Shown piece after piece: positions 46,248-58,369 of a stretch of 64,000 nt of DNA (the stretch's first letter is position 1; each line of letters opens with the position of its first letter). A model generated the notes under the pieces. That model was given only the letters and a program-made list of their open reading frames with translations, was not told the DNA's origin and made no database searches. The position numbers and the translations under genes are program-made. This DNA comes from Vesta saturnalis (lineage: Eukaryota > Arthropoda > Insecta > Coleoptera > Lampyridae), in assembly GCA_036346205.1 (NCBI GenBank), contig JARFJB010001987.1, forward strand, positions 2,587,501 through 2,651,500, written 5' to 3'.

Positions 46248-46509
46248 GCGTGTGCGTGTGCGTGTGCGTGTGCGTGTGCGTGTGCGTGTGCGTGTGCGTG
46301 TGCGTGTGCGTGTCCGTGTCCGTGTGCGTGTGCGTGTGCGTGTGCGTGTGCGTGTGCGTGTGCGTGTGCGTGTGCGTGTGCGTCTTCGTGCGTGTGTGTG
46401 CGCGAGCGTGTGCGTGTGCTTATGCGTGTGCGTATGCGGGTGCGTGTGCGTGTGCATGTGCGTGTGTGTGTGCAAGTGCGTGTGCGTGTGCGTGTACGTG
46501 TACGTGTAC

Positions 46510-46541
<32 letters not shown>

Positions 46542-46819
46542 GTGCGTGTGCGTGTGCGTATGCGTGTGCGTGTGCGTGTGCGTGTGCGTGTGCGTGTGCG
46601 TGTGCGTGTGCGTGTGCGTGTGCGTGTGCGCGTGCGTGTGCGTGTGCGTGTCCGTGTGCGTGTGCGTGTGCGTATGCGTGTGCGTGTGCGTGTGCGTGTT
46701 CGTGCGTGTGTGTGCGCGAGCGTGTGCGTGTGCTTATGCGTGTGCGTATGCGGGTGCGTGTGCGTGTGCATGTGCGTGTGTGTGTGTGCATGTGCGTGTG
46801 CGTGTGCGTGTACGTGTAC

Positions 46820-46851
<32 letters not shown>

Positions 46852-47022
46852 GTGCGTGTGCGTGTGCGTGTGCGTGTGCGTGTGCGTATGCGTGTGCGTG
46901 TGCGTGTGCGTGTGCGTGTGCGTGTACGTGTGCGTGTGCGTGTGCGTGTGCGTGTGCGTGTGCGTGTGCGTGTGCGTGTGCGTGTGCGTGTGCGTGTGCG
47001 TGTGCGTGTGCGTGTGTGTGTT
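46211..47022 (+). repeat. (GTGTGC)n array, mostly alternating purine-pyrimidine
   Basis: Hexamer GTGTGC repeated over about 810 bp. A variant block containing TTCGTGCGTGTGTG, GCGAGCG, CTTATGCG and GCGGG occurs at 46384 and again at 46699, giving a higher-order period of 315 bp. The Cys-Val and Thr-His ORFs here are artefacts. Confidence 0.95.
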
Positions 47023-47023
47023 T

Positions 47024-47944
47024 TTTATGATTGTGGACCTGAACAGGCTAAATAAGGCCTATCGTGCTAAAGCACTCAGGAACACTTATCAGAATGGATA
47101 GAGGGATAATGAATTGCCAATAGATGCCTATGAACAGCTACCTTAAATTTTCTCATATCATAAGTGAGAGGAGTTTAGAAGCCGTGTAGAAAAATGTGGA
47201 TTGCGCCCGTGTGGTACGACAAGTGGAGATTTGTACTGCATACTGATGATGTGAATGAGCGAACCGAGTGTTTCTCGCAAAGATAGCCGGAGATGGTATC
47301 AAAGAATGTAATTCACCAGCACAATAGCCGTTGTAATAACGATAATACAAAGAAAGAACTGAAACCATCCTTCTATGCTCAAGGGACTGTATGTGAGAAG
47401 TTAAGGACGGGCCATTTATAAGCCTAATCGCTCTCTTTTGAATACGATCAACGATATCGAGAGCGTATTGGGGAGCACTAACCCAAAGGTGAGAATTATA
47501 TTCCAGATGAGGCCGAATTTGGGCCTTATACAGCAGAAGGAGTTGTCGAGGGTAAAGTACTGCTTAGATCTGTACAAAAGCCTATTTACGAGCAGCTGTT
47601 TTGGTAGCTGACAGAAGGTGGTCAACCCATGAGAGATTTGACGATACAGTCATACCCAACAGAGTAATAGAGTCTGAAAACTTAAGAACTGAGCCATTCA
47701 TACTTACAACAGGAAATGATCGATCTTTTTTGGCGGACATAAGGCAACACTGAGTTTTGTTAGCATTAAATTTAACTAGATTATTGCTTCCCCATTCGAG
47801 AATACGTTGAATGTCTTTGTTGATTGAATTTGCCATTTCAGCTTTAATTTCTTGATTTGACATAGAAGGTGGATTATCACTATGAGTAGACTGAGATGAA
47901 CTACAGTGAAGAGTGCTATCGTCAGCAAAGCAATGGATGGGGTT
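47024..47944 (-). pseudogene. CR1/jockey-like LINE, RT motif C to 3' end, inserted in TG arrays
   Basis: The minus-strand frame enters from the TG array and at once shows NPIHCFADDSTLHCSS, the catalytic FADD of RT. RT thumb follows (ILEWGSNNLVKFNANKTQCC; SITLLGMTVSSNLSWVDHL). The C-terminal part, in shifted frames, contains LYYRYYNGYCAGEL and ARNTRFAHSHHQYAVQ. The 3' end reads GTTCAGGTCCACAATC then A-rich. TG-type arrays flank both sides. It is 5'-truncated within RT and has several frameshifts. The same family is split at 15490-15894 / 20714-20990. Confidence 0.85.
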
Positions 47945-47946
47945 AG

Positions 47947-47947
<1 letters not shown>

Positions 47948-47993
<46 letters not shown>

Positions 47994-48417
47994 TGTGTTT
48001 GGGCGTCTGTGTGTGTGCGTGTGTGTGCATGTGCGCGTGTGTGTATGTGTGCGTGTGTGTGTTTGCGTATGAGTGCGTGTGAATTTGTGTGAGTGTGTGC
48101 GAGTGTATGTGAGTGTATGTGATTGAGTGTGAGTGTGAGTGTGTGTGTGTGTGTGTGTTTGTGTGTGTGTGTTTGTGTATGAGTGCGTGTGAATTTGTGT
48201 GAGTGTGTGCGAGTGTATGTGAGTGTATGTGATTGAGTGTGAGTGAGAGTGTGTGTGTGTGTGTGTGTGTGAGAGTGTGTTTGGGCGTCTGTGTGTGTGT
48301 GCGTGTGTGTGCATGTGCGCGTGTGTCTGCGTGTGTGTATGTGTGCGTGTGTGTGCGTGTGTGTTTGTGTATGAGTGCGTGTGAATTTGTGTGAGTGTGT
48401 GCGAGTGTATGTGATTG

Positions 48418-48455
<38 letters not shown>

Positions 48456-48570
48456 TGTGAGTGTGTGAGAGAGTGTCTGAGTGTGTGTGAGTGTGTGTGA
48501 GTGTGCGTGAGTGTGTGTGTGTCTTTATGTGTGTGTCTGTGTGTGTATGTGTACGTGTGTGAGTGGGTTT

Positions 48571-48612
<42 letters not shown>

Positions 48613-48642
48613 GTGTGCGTGTGTGTGTATGTGTGTGTGTGT
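47948..48642 (+). repeat. (TG)n-rich compound array with higher-order repeats
   Basis: TG dinucleotides with recurring longer blocks: TTTGGGCGTCTGTG at 47999 and 48279, and ATGAGTGCGTGTGAATTTGTG three times (about 48069, 48180, 48371). Confidence 0.95.
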
Positions 48643-48647
48643 AAGAA

Positions 48648-48740
48648 AAATTAATATACACAATTTATCGCAATTCGAATTTCGCCTCATTATCTAAATC
48701 ATTTATTTTTTCCTACAATTCAACTAATATAGACGAGAAT
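48648..48740 (+). repeat. Flank repeat of TG arrays, copy 2
   Basis: Near-copy of 45980-46085. Confidence 0.8.
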
Positions 48741-48831
48741 TCAAAACTACGACCGCACTTCGTGAAATCGGTGTGTGTGTATGGGAGTATGTGTGTTGCA
48801 TGAGAGTGTGAGTGTGAGAGTGTGTGCATTA

Positions 48832-50152
48832 TAACCTTAACTTAAGCCAAAGTATAACAACAATTATTAAAAGGCGTCAAATTGTAACATTAATAGCGGC
48901 TCCAAGTGTATAAACACTAAAACTGGGCCAACTTATAACATTAAATAAAAAAGCGATGATGTAATATACCATTCGTAATTGATCAAATAATTTAATTAAT
49001 ATAAAAAATTACCTTTTAATAATCGCTACTGCCGTCGGCTCATCGGTAGATGAATATAAGGGTGGATTCTAATAAATAGTTTAATTAACCTACCTGAAAT
49101 GCTAGTTGCTTCTTTTCTGCTTGATTATTTTCACTTAATTCCAAAAATCTTATAAAAAAAATTATGAAAAAAATAATAAATTCTCGAGCGCCATGTTGTC
49201 TTTCTTTTTTTTTATATATCTATCTAGGAACAACAAAACCTAGTTATTGAATATTACAAACAATTAACACAAATGAAAATAAAATAACAAGTTATACATA
49301 AGTTTATTTAATATATGTTTGAAAACGAAAAAAAATTCAGAAGTCATAAACTAAATTATAAAAAAACTTTACCTTTTAACGGTTCTGTACATATACTGTT
49401 ACAGGTACTATGAAGCAGGATGGTTCATATGGTGAGGTCAATGTCTTGCTTAGTTATCCTTAAAATATGGAATTTCCTTGAAGTTTAATTCGCCAAATTT
49501 ATTTGTAAAAGAATGTAGAACTTGCGTTGTAAAGGTAACTCAAGTAAAACTTGCCATTTAAAATAATAGTACAGTTAAATATTGACTTATACGTGCCATT
49601 AAAGATTATTAAGTATACAAATTAAGTGATTAAAGAGGTGCGTACTTCAAAAGTAAGTACTTAAAAAATAAGTACGTAAAAAAAGTACTTAAAAAAAAAT
49701 ACGTAAAAAAAAGTGCATACTTGAAAAGTAAGTACTTAAAAAGTAAAAAGTGCCTAAAAAAAGCAAAGGCTTTAGTTTAAAATATAATGAGAAAAAAAAT
49801 AACTTACCACCAAAATTCTGATGGCACCAAAATATAAAAAATTAAGTAAAGATCATGCTTATTGCTGTTAACATTCAGCATTAAGTGAATTACAGAAAAG
49901 CTTTTCAGAATAACTCCAGTGTATTCCCCTAAAAAGTCCTCACGCTTGCGCGAATACAATAATATAAAACCAATTTTTTAAGAAAGGGAACTAAAACTAT
50001 TTATGTAAGATTACACCCAAAAGATTTGTTCTAGGAAATGCCAATTAAATTGTCATCCTCAATTCTACATATTAATAATTAAAAACTTTTCTAATATTAT
50101 GCCAAATATAATGTACTTTTTAATACAACCACAAAAAAAAAGGTTGTTACAG
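48832..50152 (+). repeat. Unclassified 1.3-kb interspersed repeat, copy C1
   Basis: Matches 57965-59345 directly and 56530-57835 as its inverted complement. One end has TATAACAACAATTATTAAAAGG; the other is a hairpin ACAACC, A-rich loop, GGTTGT and TACA at 50125-50152, after which the copies diverge. There is no long ORF. The 3' half is also present in the second unit of the tandem duplication (52150-52696). The class is unknown. Confidence 0.75.
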
Positions 50153-50345
50153 CATGTATGCGTGTATGCCTTCGCACGTGCGTGCATGCGTGGTTGGGTG
50201 TGCATGTATGCCTGTCCGTCTCTCTCGCTACTTGTGTATGTGCGTTGCGTGTTCGTGTGCAGGTGCGTGTGCATGTGCGTGATCATCTGCGTGTGCGTGT
50301 GCATGTGCGTGTCCGTGTGCGTGTGCGTGTGCCTGTGCGTGTACA

Positions 50346-50376
<31 letters not shown>

Positions 50377-50691
50377 GTGCGTGTGCGTGTGCGTGTGAGT
50401 GAGTGTGTGTGTGTGTGAGGGTATCTGTTATAGTGTGTGTGTGTGTGTGTGTCTGTCCGTTTTTCTCGCTCCTTGTGTGTGTGCGTTGCGCGTTCGTGTG
50501 CGGGTGCGTGTGCATCAGGGTGAACGTCTGCGTGTGCGTGTGCATGTGCGTGTCCGTGTGCGTGTGCGTGTGCGTGTGTGTACGTGTGCGTGTGCCTGTG
50601 CGTGTGCGTGCTCGTGTGCGTGCGCGTGTGCGTGTGCGTGTGCGTGTGCGAGCGCGTGTGCGTCTGCATGTGAGTGTGTGTGTATCTGTTA

Positions 50692-50736
<45 letters not shown>

Positions 50737-50889
50737 TGTGTGGGTGTGGGTGTGCGTGTGCGTATGGGTGTGTGTGTATGTGTCTGTGCGGGTGTGCGTG
50801 TGCGTATGCGCGTGCGTGTTTGTGCGTGTACGTGCCTGTGCGTGTGCCTGTGCATGTGCGTGTGCGTGTGCATGTCCGTGTGCGTGTGC

Positions 50890-50921
<32 letters not shown>

Positions 50922-51010
50922 GTGCGTGTGCGTGTGCGTGTGCGTGAGCGTGTGCGTGTGCGTGTACGCGTGTGTGTGCGTGTGCGTGTGCGTTTGCGTG
51001 TGTATTTGTG
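50153..51010 (+). repeat. GTGTGC/TG compound array in unit A
   Basis: Begins GCATGTATGCGTGTATGCC. A block CTGTCCGTTTTTCTCGCT-type recurs about every 240 bp (50212, 50452). Long ORFs in it are artefacts. Confidence 0.95.
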
Positions 51011-51173
51011 TTTTAGTAATGATTGATAAAAACCAAAAGCTATACCTAATTAACTCCTCCTCGTGGATTTCTCTCAAAATCTAACCAGCTCTAAGCCAAA
51101 TTAAGAGAAGCGCAAGTACAAAATTTTAGGTACGTATGTATATTCGTTCTGGAGTTGTCATGGATACTAGCAT

Positions 51174-51206
<33 letters not shown>

Positions 51207-51275
51207 CACACGCACGCAGACTCACGCACGTATGCACGCACGCACGCACGCATGTACGCACACGCGCGTACGCAC
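51174..51275 (+). repeat. (CA)n / (CACG)n tract, unit A
   Basis: CA dinucleotides passing into CACG tetramers. Confidence 0.95.
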
Positions 51276-52702
51276 ACACAATAGTGCCAAAACTTGGCCA
51301 AAAGTTTAAAAAATGAGCTAACAAGTCGATTTAGCGATAGTGAAAGAAAAGTTGATTGCATAGCCTTGTATACCTACATGTGTATATATAGGTTGGAAGG
51401 TAAAAATGGAATGACAATCGAATTGACATTAGATGGTGGGTCTAATTTATTTCAACCGGTAGAATACTTATGTACAAAGTACACTGTGTGTATCATTTAA
51501 GAATTTTGAGGTTATTTCCGACTAAAGCCTAATTCTGCCATCTTAAAATTGTGTGTTGTGTGACTTAGGTACTTCTCGTTTACACCAGCTATAGAAACCT
51601 ACAACTTTGATGGTGACATAAGCCAAAATCTATCGCTTTTTCAGTAAACAAAGAAACAGTACTTTGCCCTTTGAAAGGTAAAATACTCTATAAAGTAACC
51701 AAATGTGGGGGCGTAAAGCTGCCAATACCCAAACGTTAGTAATTCCCAAGAAATAAAAAGGATGAGAAATAATGGTGTAAAATTATCAGCAACAATCCAG
51801 AAAATCACATTTGGCCAGCATATTACTTCCATACAGCAGAAAAAGTGCGTTAGGTTTTTATTTATCTCAAACATACACGACAATACCACACTGGCTCACT
51901 AGGTACACTCGCCCGCACTTGAGCCAGCAAGTGCTGAAGATGGAGGTTCACAAACACAACAGCCGGTCTTAACTTACCTGCCTTCTACCAGCAACTCTTT
52001 GCACTCATATTTGAAATGAGGCAATTAAACAAATAATTAGACAAACATTTAACACAATCCAAAATAATATCATTTATTTACAAACGCACCCACCAAAAAT
52101 ATCCTTTTTTTACAGTGGCCTGAAGGGCCCTCCACAAACTATCAGAAATTAAGTGATTAAAGAGGTGCGTACTTAAAAAGTAAGTACTTAAAAAATAAGT
52201 ACGTAAAAAAAGTACTTAAAAAAAAATACGTAAAAAAAAGTGCATACTTGAAAAGTAAGTACTTAAAAAGTAAAAAGTGCCTAAAAAAAGCAAAGGCTTT
52301 AGTTTAAAATATAATGAGAAAAAAAATAACTTACCACCAAAATTCTGATGGCACCAAAATATAAAAAATTAAGTAAAGATCATGCTTATTGCTGTTAACA
52401 TTCAGCATTAAGTGAATTACAGAAAAGCTTTTCAGAATAACTCCAGTGTATTCCCCTAAAAAGTCCTCACGCTTGCGCGAATACAATAATATAAATCCAA
52501 TTTTTTAAGAAAGGGAACTAAAACTATTTATGTAAGATTACACCCAAAAGATTTGTTCTAGGAAATGCCAATTAAATTGTCATTCTCAATTCTACATGTA
52601 AATAATTAAAAACTTTTCTAATATTATGCCAAATAGATGAACGATTATTAAATTAATGTACTTTTTAATACAACCACAGAAAAAAAGGTTGTTACAGCAT
52701 GT

Positions 52703-53355
52703 ATGCGTGTATGCCTTCGCACGTGCGTGCATGCGTGGTTGGGTGTGCATGTATGCCTGTCCGTCTCTCTCGCTCCTTGTGTATGTGCGTTGCGTGTTCG
52801 TGTGCGGGTGCGTGTGCATGTGCGTGATCATCTGCGTGTGCGTGTGCATGTGCGTGTCCGTGTGCGTGTGCGTGTGCGTGTGCGTGTGCGTGTGCGTGTG
52901 CGTGTGCGTGTGCGTGTGCGTGTACGTGTGCGTGTGCGTGTGCCTGTGCGTGTACATATGCGTGTGCATGTGCGTGTGTGTGTGCGTGTGCGTGTGCGTG
53001 TGCGTGTGCGTGTGAGTGAGTGTGTGTGTGTGTGTGTGTGTGAGGGTATCTGTTATAGTGTGTGTGTGTGTGTGTCTGTCCGTTTTTCTCGCTCCTTGTG
53101 TGTGTGCGTTGCGTGTTCGTGTGCGGGTGCGTGTGCATCTGGGTGAACGTCTGCGTGTGCGTGTGCATGTGCGTGTCCGTGTGCGTGTCCGTGTGCGTGT
53201 GCGTGTGCGTGTGCGTGTGCGTGTGCGTGTGCGTGTGCGTGTGTGTACGTGTGCGTGTGCCTGTGCGTGTGCGTGCTCGTGTGCGTGCGCGTGTGCGTGT
53301 GCGTGTGCGTGTGCGAGCGCGTGTGCGTGTGCATGTGAGTGTGTGTGATCTGTTA

Positions 53356-53393
<38 letters not shown>

Positions 53394-53716
53394 CTGTGTG
53401 TCGTGTGTGGTGTGCGTGTGCGTATGGGTGTGTGTGTATGTGTCTGTGCGGGTGTGCGTGTGCGTATGCGCGTGCGTGTTTGTGCGTGTACGTGCCTGTG
53501 CGTGTGCCTGTGCATGTGTGTGTGCGTGTGCATGTCCGTGTGCGTGTGCGTGTGCGTGTGTGTACGTGTGTGTGTGCGTGTGCGTGTGCGTGTGCGTGTG
53601 CGTGTGCGTGTGCGTGTGCGTGTGCGTGTGCGTGTGCGTGTGCGTGTGCGTGAGCGTGTGCGTGTGCGTGTGCGCGTGTGTGTGCGTGTGCGTGTGCGTT
53701 TGCGTGTGTATCTGTG
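52703..53716 (+). repeat. GTGTGC/TG compound array in unit B
   Basis: Counterpart of 50153-51010, expanded by additional GTGTGC units near 52860-52920, 53190-53240 and 53580-53650. Confidence 0.95.
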
Positions 53717-53877
53717 TTTTAGTAATGATTGATAAAAACCAAAAGCTACACCTAATAAACTCCTCCTCGTGGATTTCTCTCAAAATCTAACCAGCTCTAA
53801 GCCAAATTAAGAGAAGCGCAAGTACAAAATTTTAGGTACGTATGTATATTCGTTCTGGAGTTGTCATGGATACTAGC

Positions 53878-53985
53878 ATACACACACACACACACACACC
53901 TACCCACGCACGCACACACACGCACGCAGACTCACGCACGTATGCACGCACGCATGTACGCACACGCGCGTACGCACACACAATA
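53878..53985 (+). repeat. (CA)n / (CACG)n tract, unit B
   Basis: Counterpart of 51174-51275. Confidence 0.95.
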
Positions 53986-54849
53986 GTGGCAAAACTTGGC
54001 CAAACGTTTAAAAAATGAGCTAACAAGTCGATTTAGCGATAGTGAAAGGAAAGTCGATTGCATAACCTTGTATACCTACATGTGTATATATAGGTTGGAA
54101 GGTAAAAATGGAATGACAATCGAATTGACATTTGATGGTGGGTCTAATTTATTTCAACCGGTAGAATACTTATGTACAAAGTACACTGTGTGTATCATTT
54201 AAGAATTTTGAGGTTATTTCCGACTAAACCCTAATTCTGCCATTGTGCAATTGTGTGTTGTGTGGCTTAGGTACTTCTCGTTTACACCAGCTATAGAAAC
54301 CTACAACTTTGATGGTGACATAAGCCAAAATCTATCGCTTTTTCAGTAAACAAAGAAACAGTACTTTGCCCTTTAAAAGGTAAAATACTCTATAAAGTAA
54401 CCAAATGTGGGGGCGTAAAGCTGCCAATACCCAAACGTTAGTAATTCCCAAGAAATAAAAAGGATGAGAAATATTGGTGTAAAATTATCAGCAACAATCC
54501 AGAAAATCACATTTGGCCAGCATATTACTTCCATACAGCAGAAAAAGTGCGTTAGGTTTTTATTTATCTCAAACATACACGACAATACCACACTGGCTCA
54601 CTAGATACACTCGCCCGCACTTGAGCCAGCAAGTGCTGAAGATGGAGGTTCACAAACACAACAGCCGGTCTTAACTTACCTGCCTTCTACCAGCAACTCT
54701 TTGCACTCATATTTGAAATGAGGCAATTAAACAAATAATTAGACAAACATTTAACACAATCCAAAATAATATCATTTATTTACAAACGCACCCACCAAAA
54801 ATATCCTTTTTTTACAGTGGCCTGAAGGGCCCTCCACAAACTATCAGAA

Positions 54850-56529
54850 ACAATTGAATTTTACAATTCTAAAAATTCTTGTTAAAAACCCATTTACCTA
54901 CTTTTTTTTTCTTTACAAAATTATTTACAATTTATGTATAACGTAACCTAGTTAATTGAGTCCTATTCGTCGCCTTGTACATACACTCGGCTTGTACCTT
55001 AGCTGTATGTAGTCTGCAATTGCTCGCTTTATTTACGTTATTAAAATCAATTCTGCAAAGAAACGTGCTAGAAACTCTACAGTTCGACAACACTGTTCTT
55101 AAACTTTATTCTGCATACAACATTGCTACAACTCATTTTTTATACCATAACAATTGTTATAAGAAAATGGTGCTGGTTGATTGGGTTTTAACTGCTTTGT
55201 TTTGTTCATTACCTTTTAATTTAGTTAGAATGAGTTTTTTATTTATTTTTTTTTATTATGCATGCGTTTCTAACCTTAAGAATTTTGCTTTATCACATTG
55301 ACTTTTTTTTTGTTTGATTTACTAAAACTGAGTGAAATTTTAGTTGCTCAGTTTGGTGTGGGCATAACAGAAACAGTTTTAATAATTATAATTCTCAACG
55401 AAATGATTCTCATATTGTAAGTACATTGATATTGAAAAATTCTAGTAAATTCTTAAGTTAAACGAAAGCTGCACTCAGATGACAATGTAAGTATGAACAA
55501 GAATCAACCATTCATAGTTAAAAATTTATTATTAATTGCAGCATGCAGACGACGCTAGACCATACACATAATAAAAGAACTGGTTGTTTCAGATATGGAA
55601 GCTGAGATAGGTTATTGTTACTTTTTGATCCTCAGAAGAGTGCACATTGAAATTTAATTAAACTATTACACGGTAATCTTCGTTTAATGAGTGTGGGCTT
55701 AATCCCTTATACAAAAAGATAACTATTAATTAGTTAATTCACCAATACACCTTGCTGACAAAAGGTTCCTAGAATTACTTAAGATGGCCGACGAAAAAGA
55801 TAAGAATGGCACAATGCTATTCAAAATTTCCACTATCACTAGATAATTTTTAAATTTGTCAAGTAGTGGAAAGAATTTTAAAAGAAAATGCAGATTCCTA
55901 TGTGCCTTTTATTTAATTACAGAAACCTGTATATTTGTTAAAATAAAGGTCCGATTTTCCTGTGCGAAATTAAAACGTAACAACTCTCTCCTCAGTTGGT
56001 GAAGTAAAAATTTCAGAAAATTTGCACCAATTCTTGACACGATGTCAAGCGGTAAAACGGAATAGAAACTAGTGACGAAAAAAAAAGAAAACGGAAGAAG
56101 TGAAGAGAAATTCGGGGTTACCCCTAGGGCACAACCCTTAAAACCCTCGGTAGTGCAGTTAAAGTCTGCGAGACTAAAATCATAAAAAAAAACAACCAAA
56201 ACCATAAGATAATCCAACTCATAACATTGTTTCCCATATGAAGAGAAATAAAAGTAGCGACCAAAATGCGTCAGGGACGAAACAAAGTAACACATCACAA
56301 GAGACGAGCACAGTAAAACTTATAGAACCCTAGAAGAGTGTTCTACGGGAAGGCAAAACGTAAAACATGGAGCAAACGGAACAAGGTGAAGTTGTTCGTG
56401 TTCTAGTAGAGTGAAGTCTTACTAGAACAAAAGTGTCGCCATAGGCCCAACCATCCAAAAACCCAAGATATAGCGGTACAATGAGGTATAACAACGTAAG
56501 ACGCTACTTTAAACTATCTTGTAACCACC
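54850..56529. other. Stretch without recognisable gene
   Basis: Chance ORFs only (for example 54975-55301). The block GAAATTAAAACGTAACAACT near 55963 recurs at 57868. Confidence 0.4.
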
Positions 56530-57835
56530 TTTTTTTTTGTGGTTGTATTAAAAAATACGTTAATCTAAGATCATTAATCTATTTGGCGTAAAATTAGAGG
56601 AGTTTTTAATTATTTACATGTAAAATTGAGAAAGGCAATTTAATTGGCATTTCCTAGAACATATCTTTTGGGTGTAATATTACATAAATAGTTTTAGTTC
56701 CCTTTCTTAAAAAAATTGGATTTATATTTTTGTATTCGCGCAAGCGTGTAGATTTTTAGAGGGAAATACACTTGAGTTATTCTGAAAGCTTTTCTTAATT
56801 CACTTAATGCTGAATGTTAACAGCAATAAGTATGATTTTTACATAATTTTTATATTTTGGTGCCATCAGAATTTTGGTGGTAAGTTATTTTTTTTTCCCA
56901 TTATATTTTAAAACTAAAGCCTTTGCTTTTTTTAGGCACCTTTTACTTACTTTTTAAGTACGCACCTTTTACTTACTTTTTAAGTACTTATTTTTCAAGT
57001 ATGCACTTTTATTTTTTTAAGTACTTACTTTTTAAGTACGCACCTTTTACTTACTTAATTTGTATACTTAATAATATTTAATGGCACGTATAAGTCAATA
57101 GTTTATTATACTCTTATTTTATATGGCAAGTTTTACATGAGTTACCTTTACAACGCAAGTTCTACATTCTTTTACAAATAAATTTGGCGAATAAACTTCA
57201 AGGAAATTCCATATTTTAAGGATAACTAAGCAAGACATTGACCTCACCATATGAACCATTCTGCTTCATAGTACCTGTAACAGTGTATATACAGAACAGT
57301 TAAAAGGTAAGGTTTTTTTTATAATTTAGTATAGTTCATGACTTTTGAATTTTTTCTCGTTTTCAAACATATATTAAATAAACTTATGTAACTTGTTATT
57401 TTATTTTCATTTGTGTTAATTGTCTATAGTATTCAATAACTAGGTTTTGTTGTTCCTAGATAGATATATAAAAAAAAGAAAGACAACATGGCGCTCGAGA
57501 ATTTATTATTTTATTCATAATTTTTTGATAACATTTTTGGAATTAAGTGAAAATAATCAAGCAGAAAAGAAGCAACTAGCATTTCAGGTAGGTTAATTAA
57601 ACTATTTATTAGAATCCACCCTTATATTCATCTACCGATGAGCCGACGGCACTTAGCGATTATTAAGGGGTAATTTTTCATATTAATTAAATTACATGAT
57701 CAATTACGAATGGTATATTACATCATCGCTTTTTTATTTAACATTATAAGTTGGCCCAGTTTTAGTGCTTTAGTGGAGCCGCTATTAATGTTACAATTTC
57801 AGGCCTTTTAATAATTGTTGTTATAATCTAAATTT
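56530..57835 (-). repeat. Unclassified 1.3-kb repeat, copy C2 (inverted)
   Basis: Inverted relative to C1 and C3. Starts TTTGTGGTTGTATTAAAAAATACG. Donor-like signals on the plus strand at 56880 (GTAAGTT), 57307 (GTAAGG) and 57588 (GTAGGTT). The last follows an 18-codon open piece (FLELSENNQAEKKQLAFQ) that is unchanged in C1 but broken in C3. Confidence 0.75.
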
Positions 57836-57964
57836 ATAATTTATATTTTCAATGTATGTTTGTGTGTGAAATTAAAACGTAACAACTTGTTGCTCAAGCA
57901 TAATAGATTATATGTAAAAGAAACGGTTCTTAACTAACATAATCAAGTTTTGTAGTATATTACA

Positions 57965-58296
57965 TAATAAGGTGTAACATTAAAAGCGGCTCCAAGTGCA
58001 TAAACACTAAAACTGGGCCAACTTATAACATTAACACAAAAGCGATGATGTAATAAACAATTTGTAACTGATCGAATAATTTTAATTAATAAAAAAAATT
58101 ACCAAATATTAATCGCTACTGCCGTCGGCTCAATCGGAAGATGAAGATAAGGGAGAGTTCTAATTTAGAGTTTAATTAACATACGTGAAATACTGCCTGC
58201 TTCTCATAAGCTTAATTACTTTCACTTATACTTAATTCATAAAAAAATGTTATCTAAAAATTATGAAAAAATGATAAAATCTCGAGCGGCATGTTG

Positions 58297-58369
<73 letters not shown>

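Larger units (their letters stand above)
49620..52149 (+). repeat. Tandem duplication, unit A
   Basis: Begins ATTAAGTGATTAAAGAGGTGCG and ends CCTCCACAAACTATCAGAA. Unit B (52150-54849) repeats the same content in the same order with very few substitutions. Contains the 3' half of the C1 repeat, a GTGTGC array (50153-51010), a CA/CACG tract (51174-51275) and the 51.3-51.9 kb repeat. Confidence 0.9.
52150..54849 (+). repeat. Tandem duplication, unit B
   Basis: Near-identical to unit A. Differences seen are a 21-base indel near 52635, array length changes and scattered single bases. Longer than A mainly because its GTGTGC array is longer. Confidence 0.9.

Noticed and set aside
46085..48690. Long Cys-Val, Cys-Ala and Thr-His ORFs
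   Set aside because: Products of GTGTGC/TG microsatellites; open in several frames on both strands at once.
50065..53790. Further Cys-Val and Thr-His ORFs up to 363 residues
   Set aside because: Same microsatellite artefact in the tandem duplication.
54975..55301. 108-residue hydrophobic ORF
   Set aside because: Hydrophobicity follows from T-rich DNA; no motif or repeat copy supports it.
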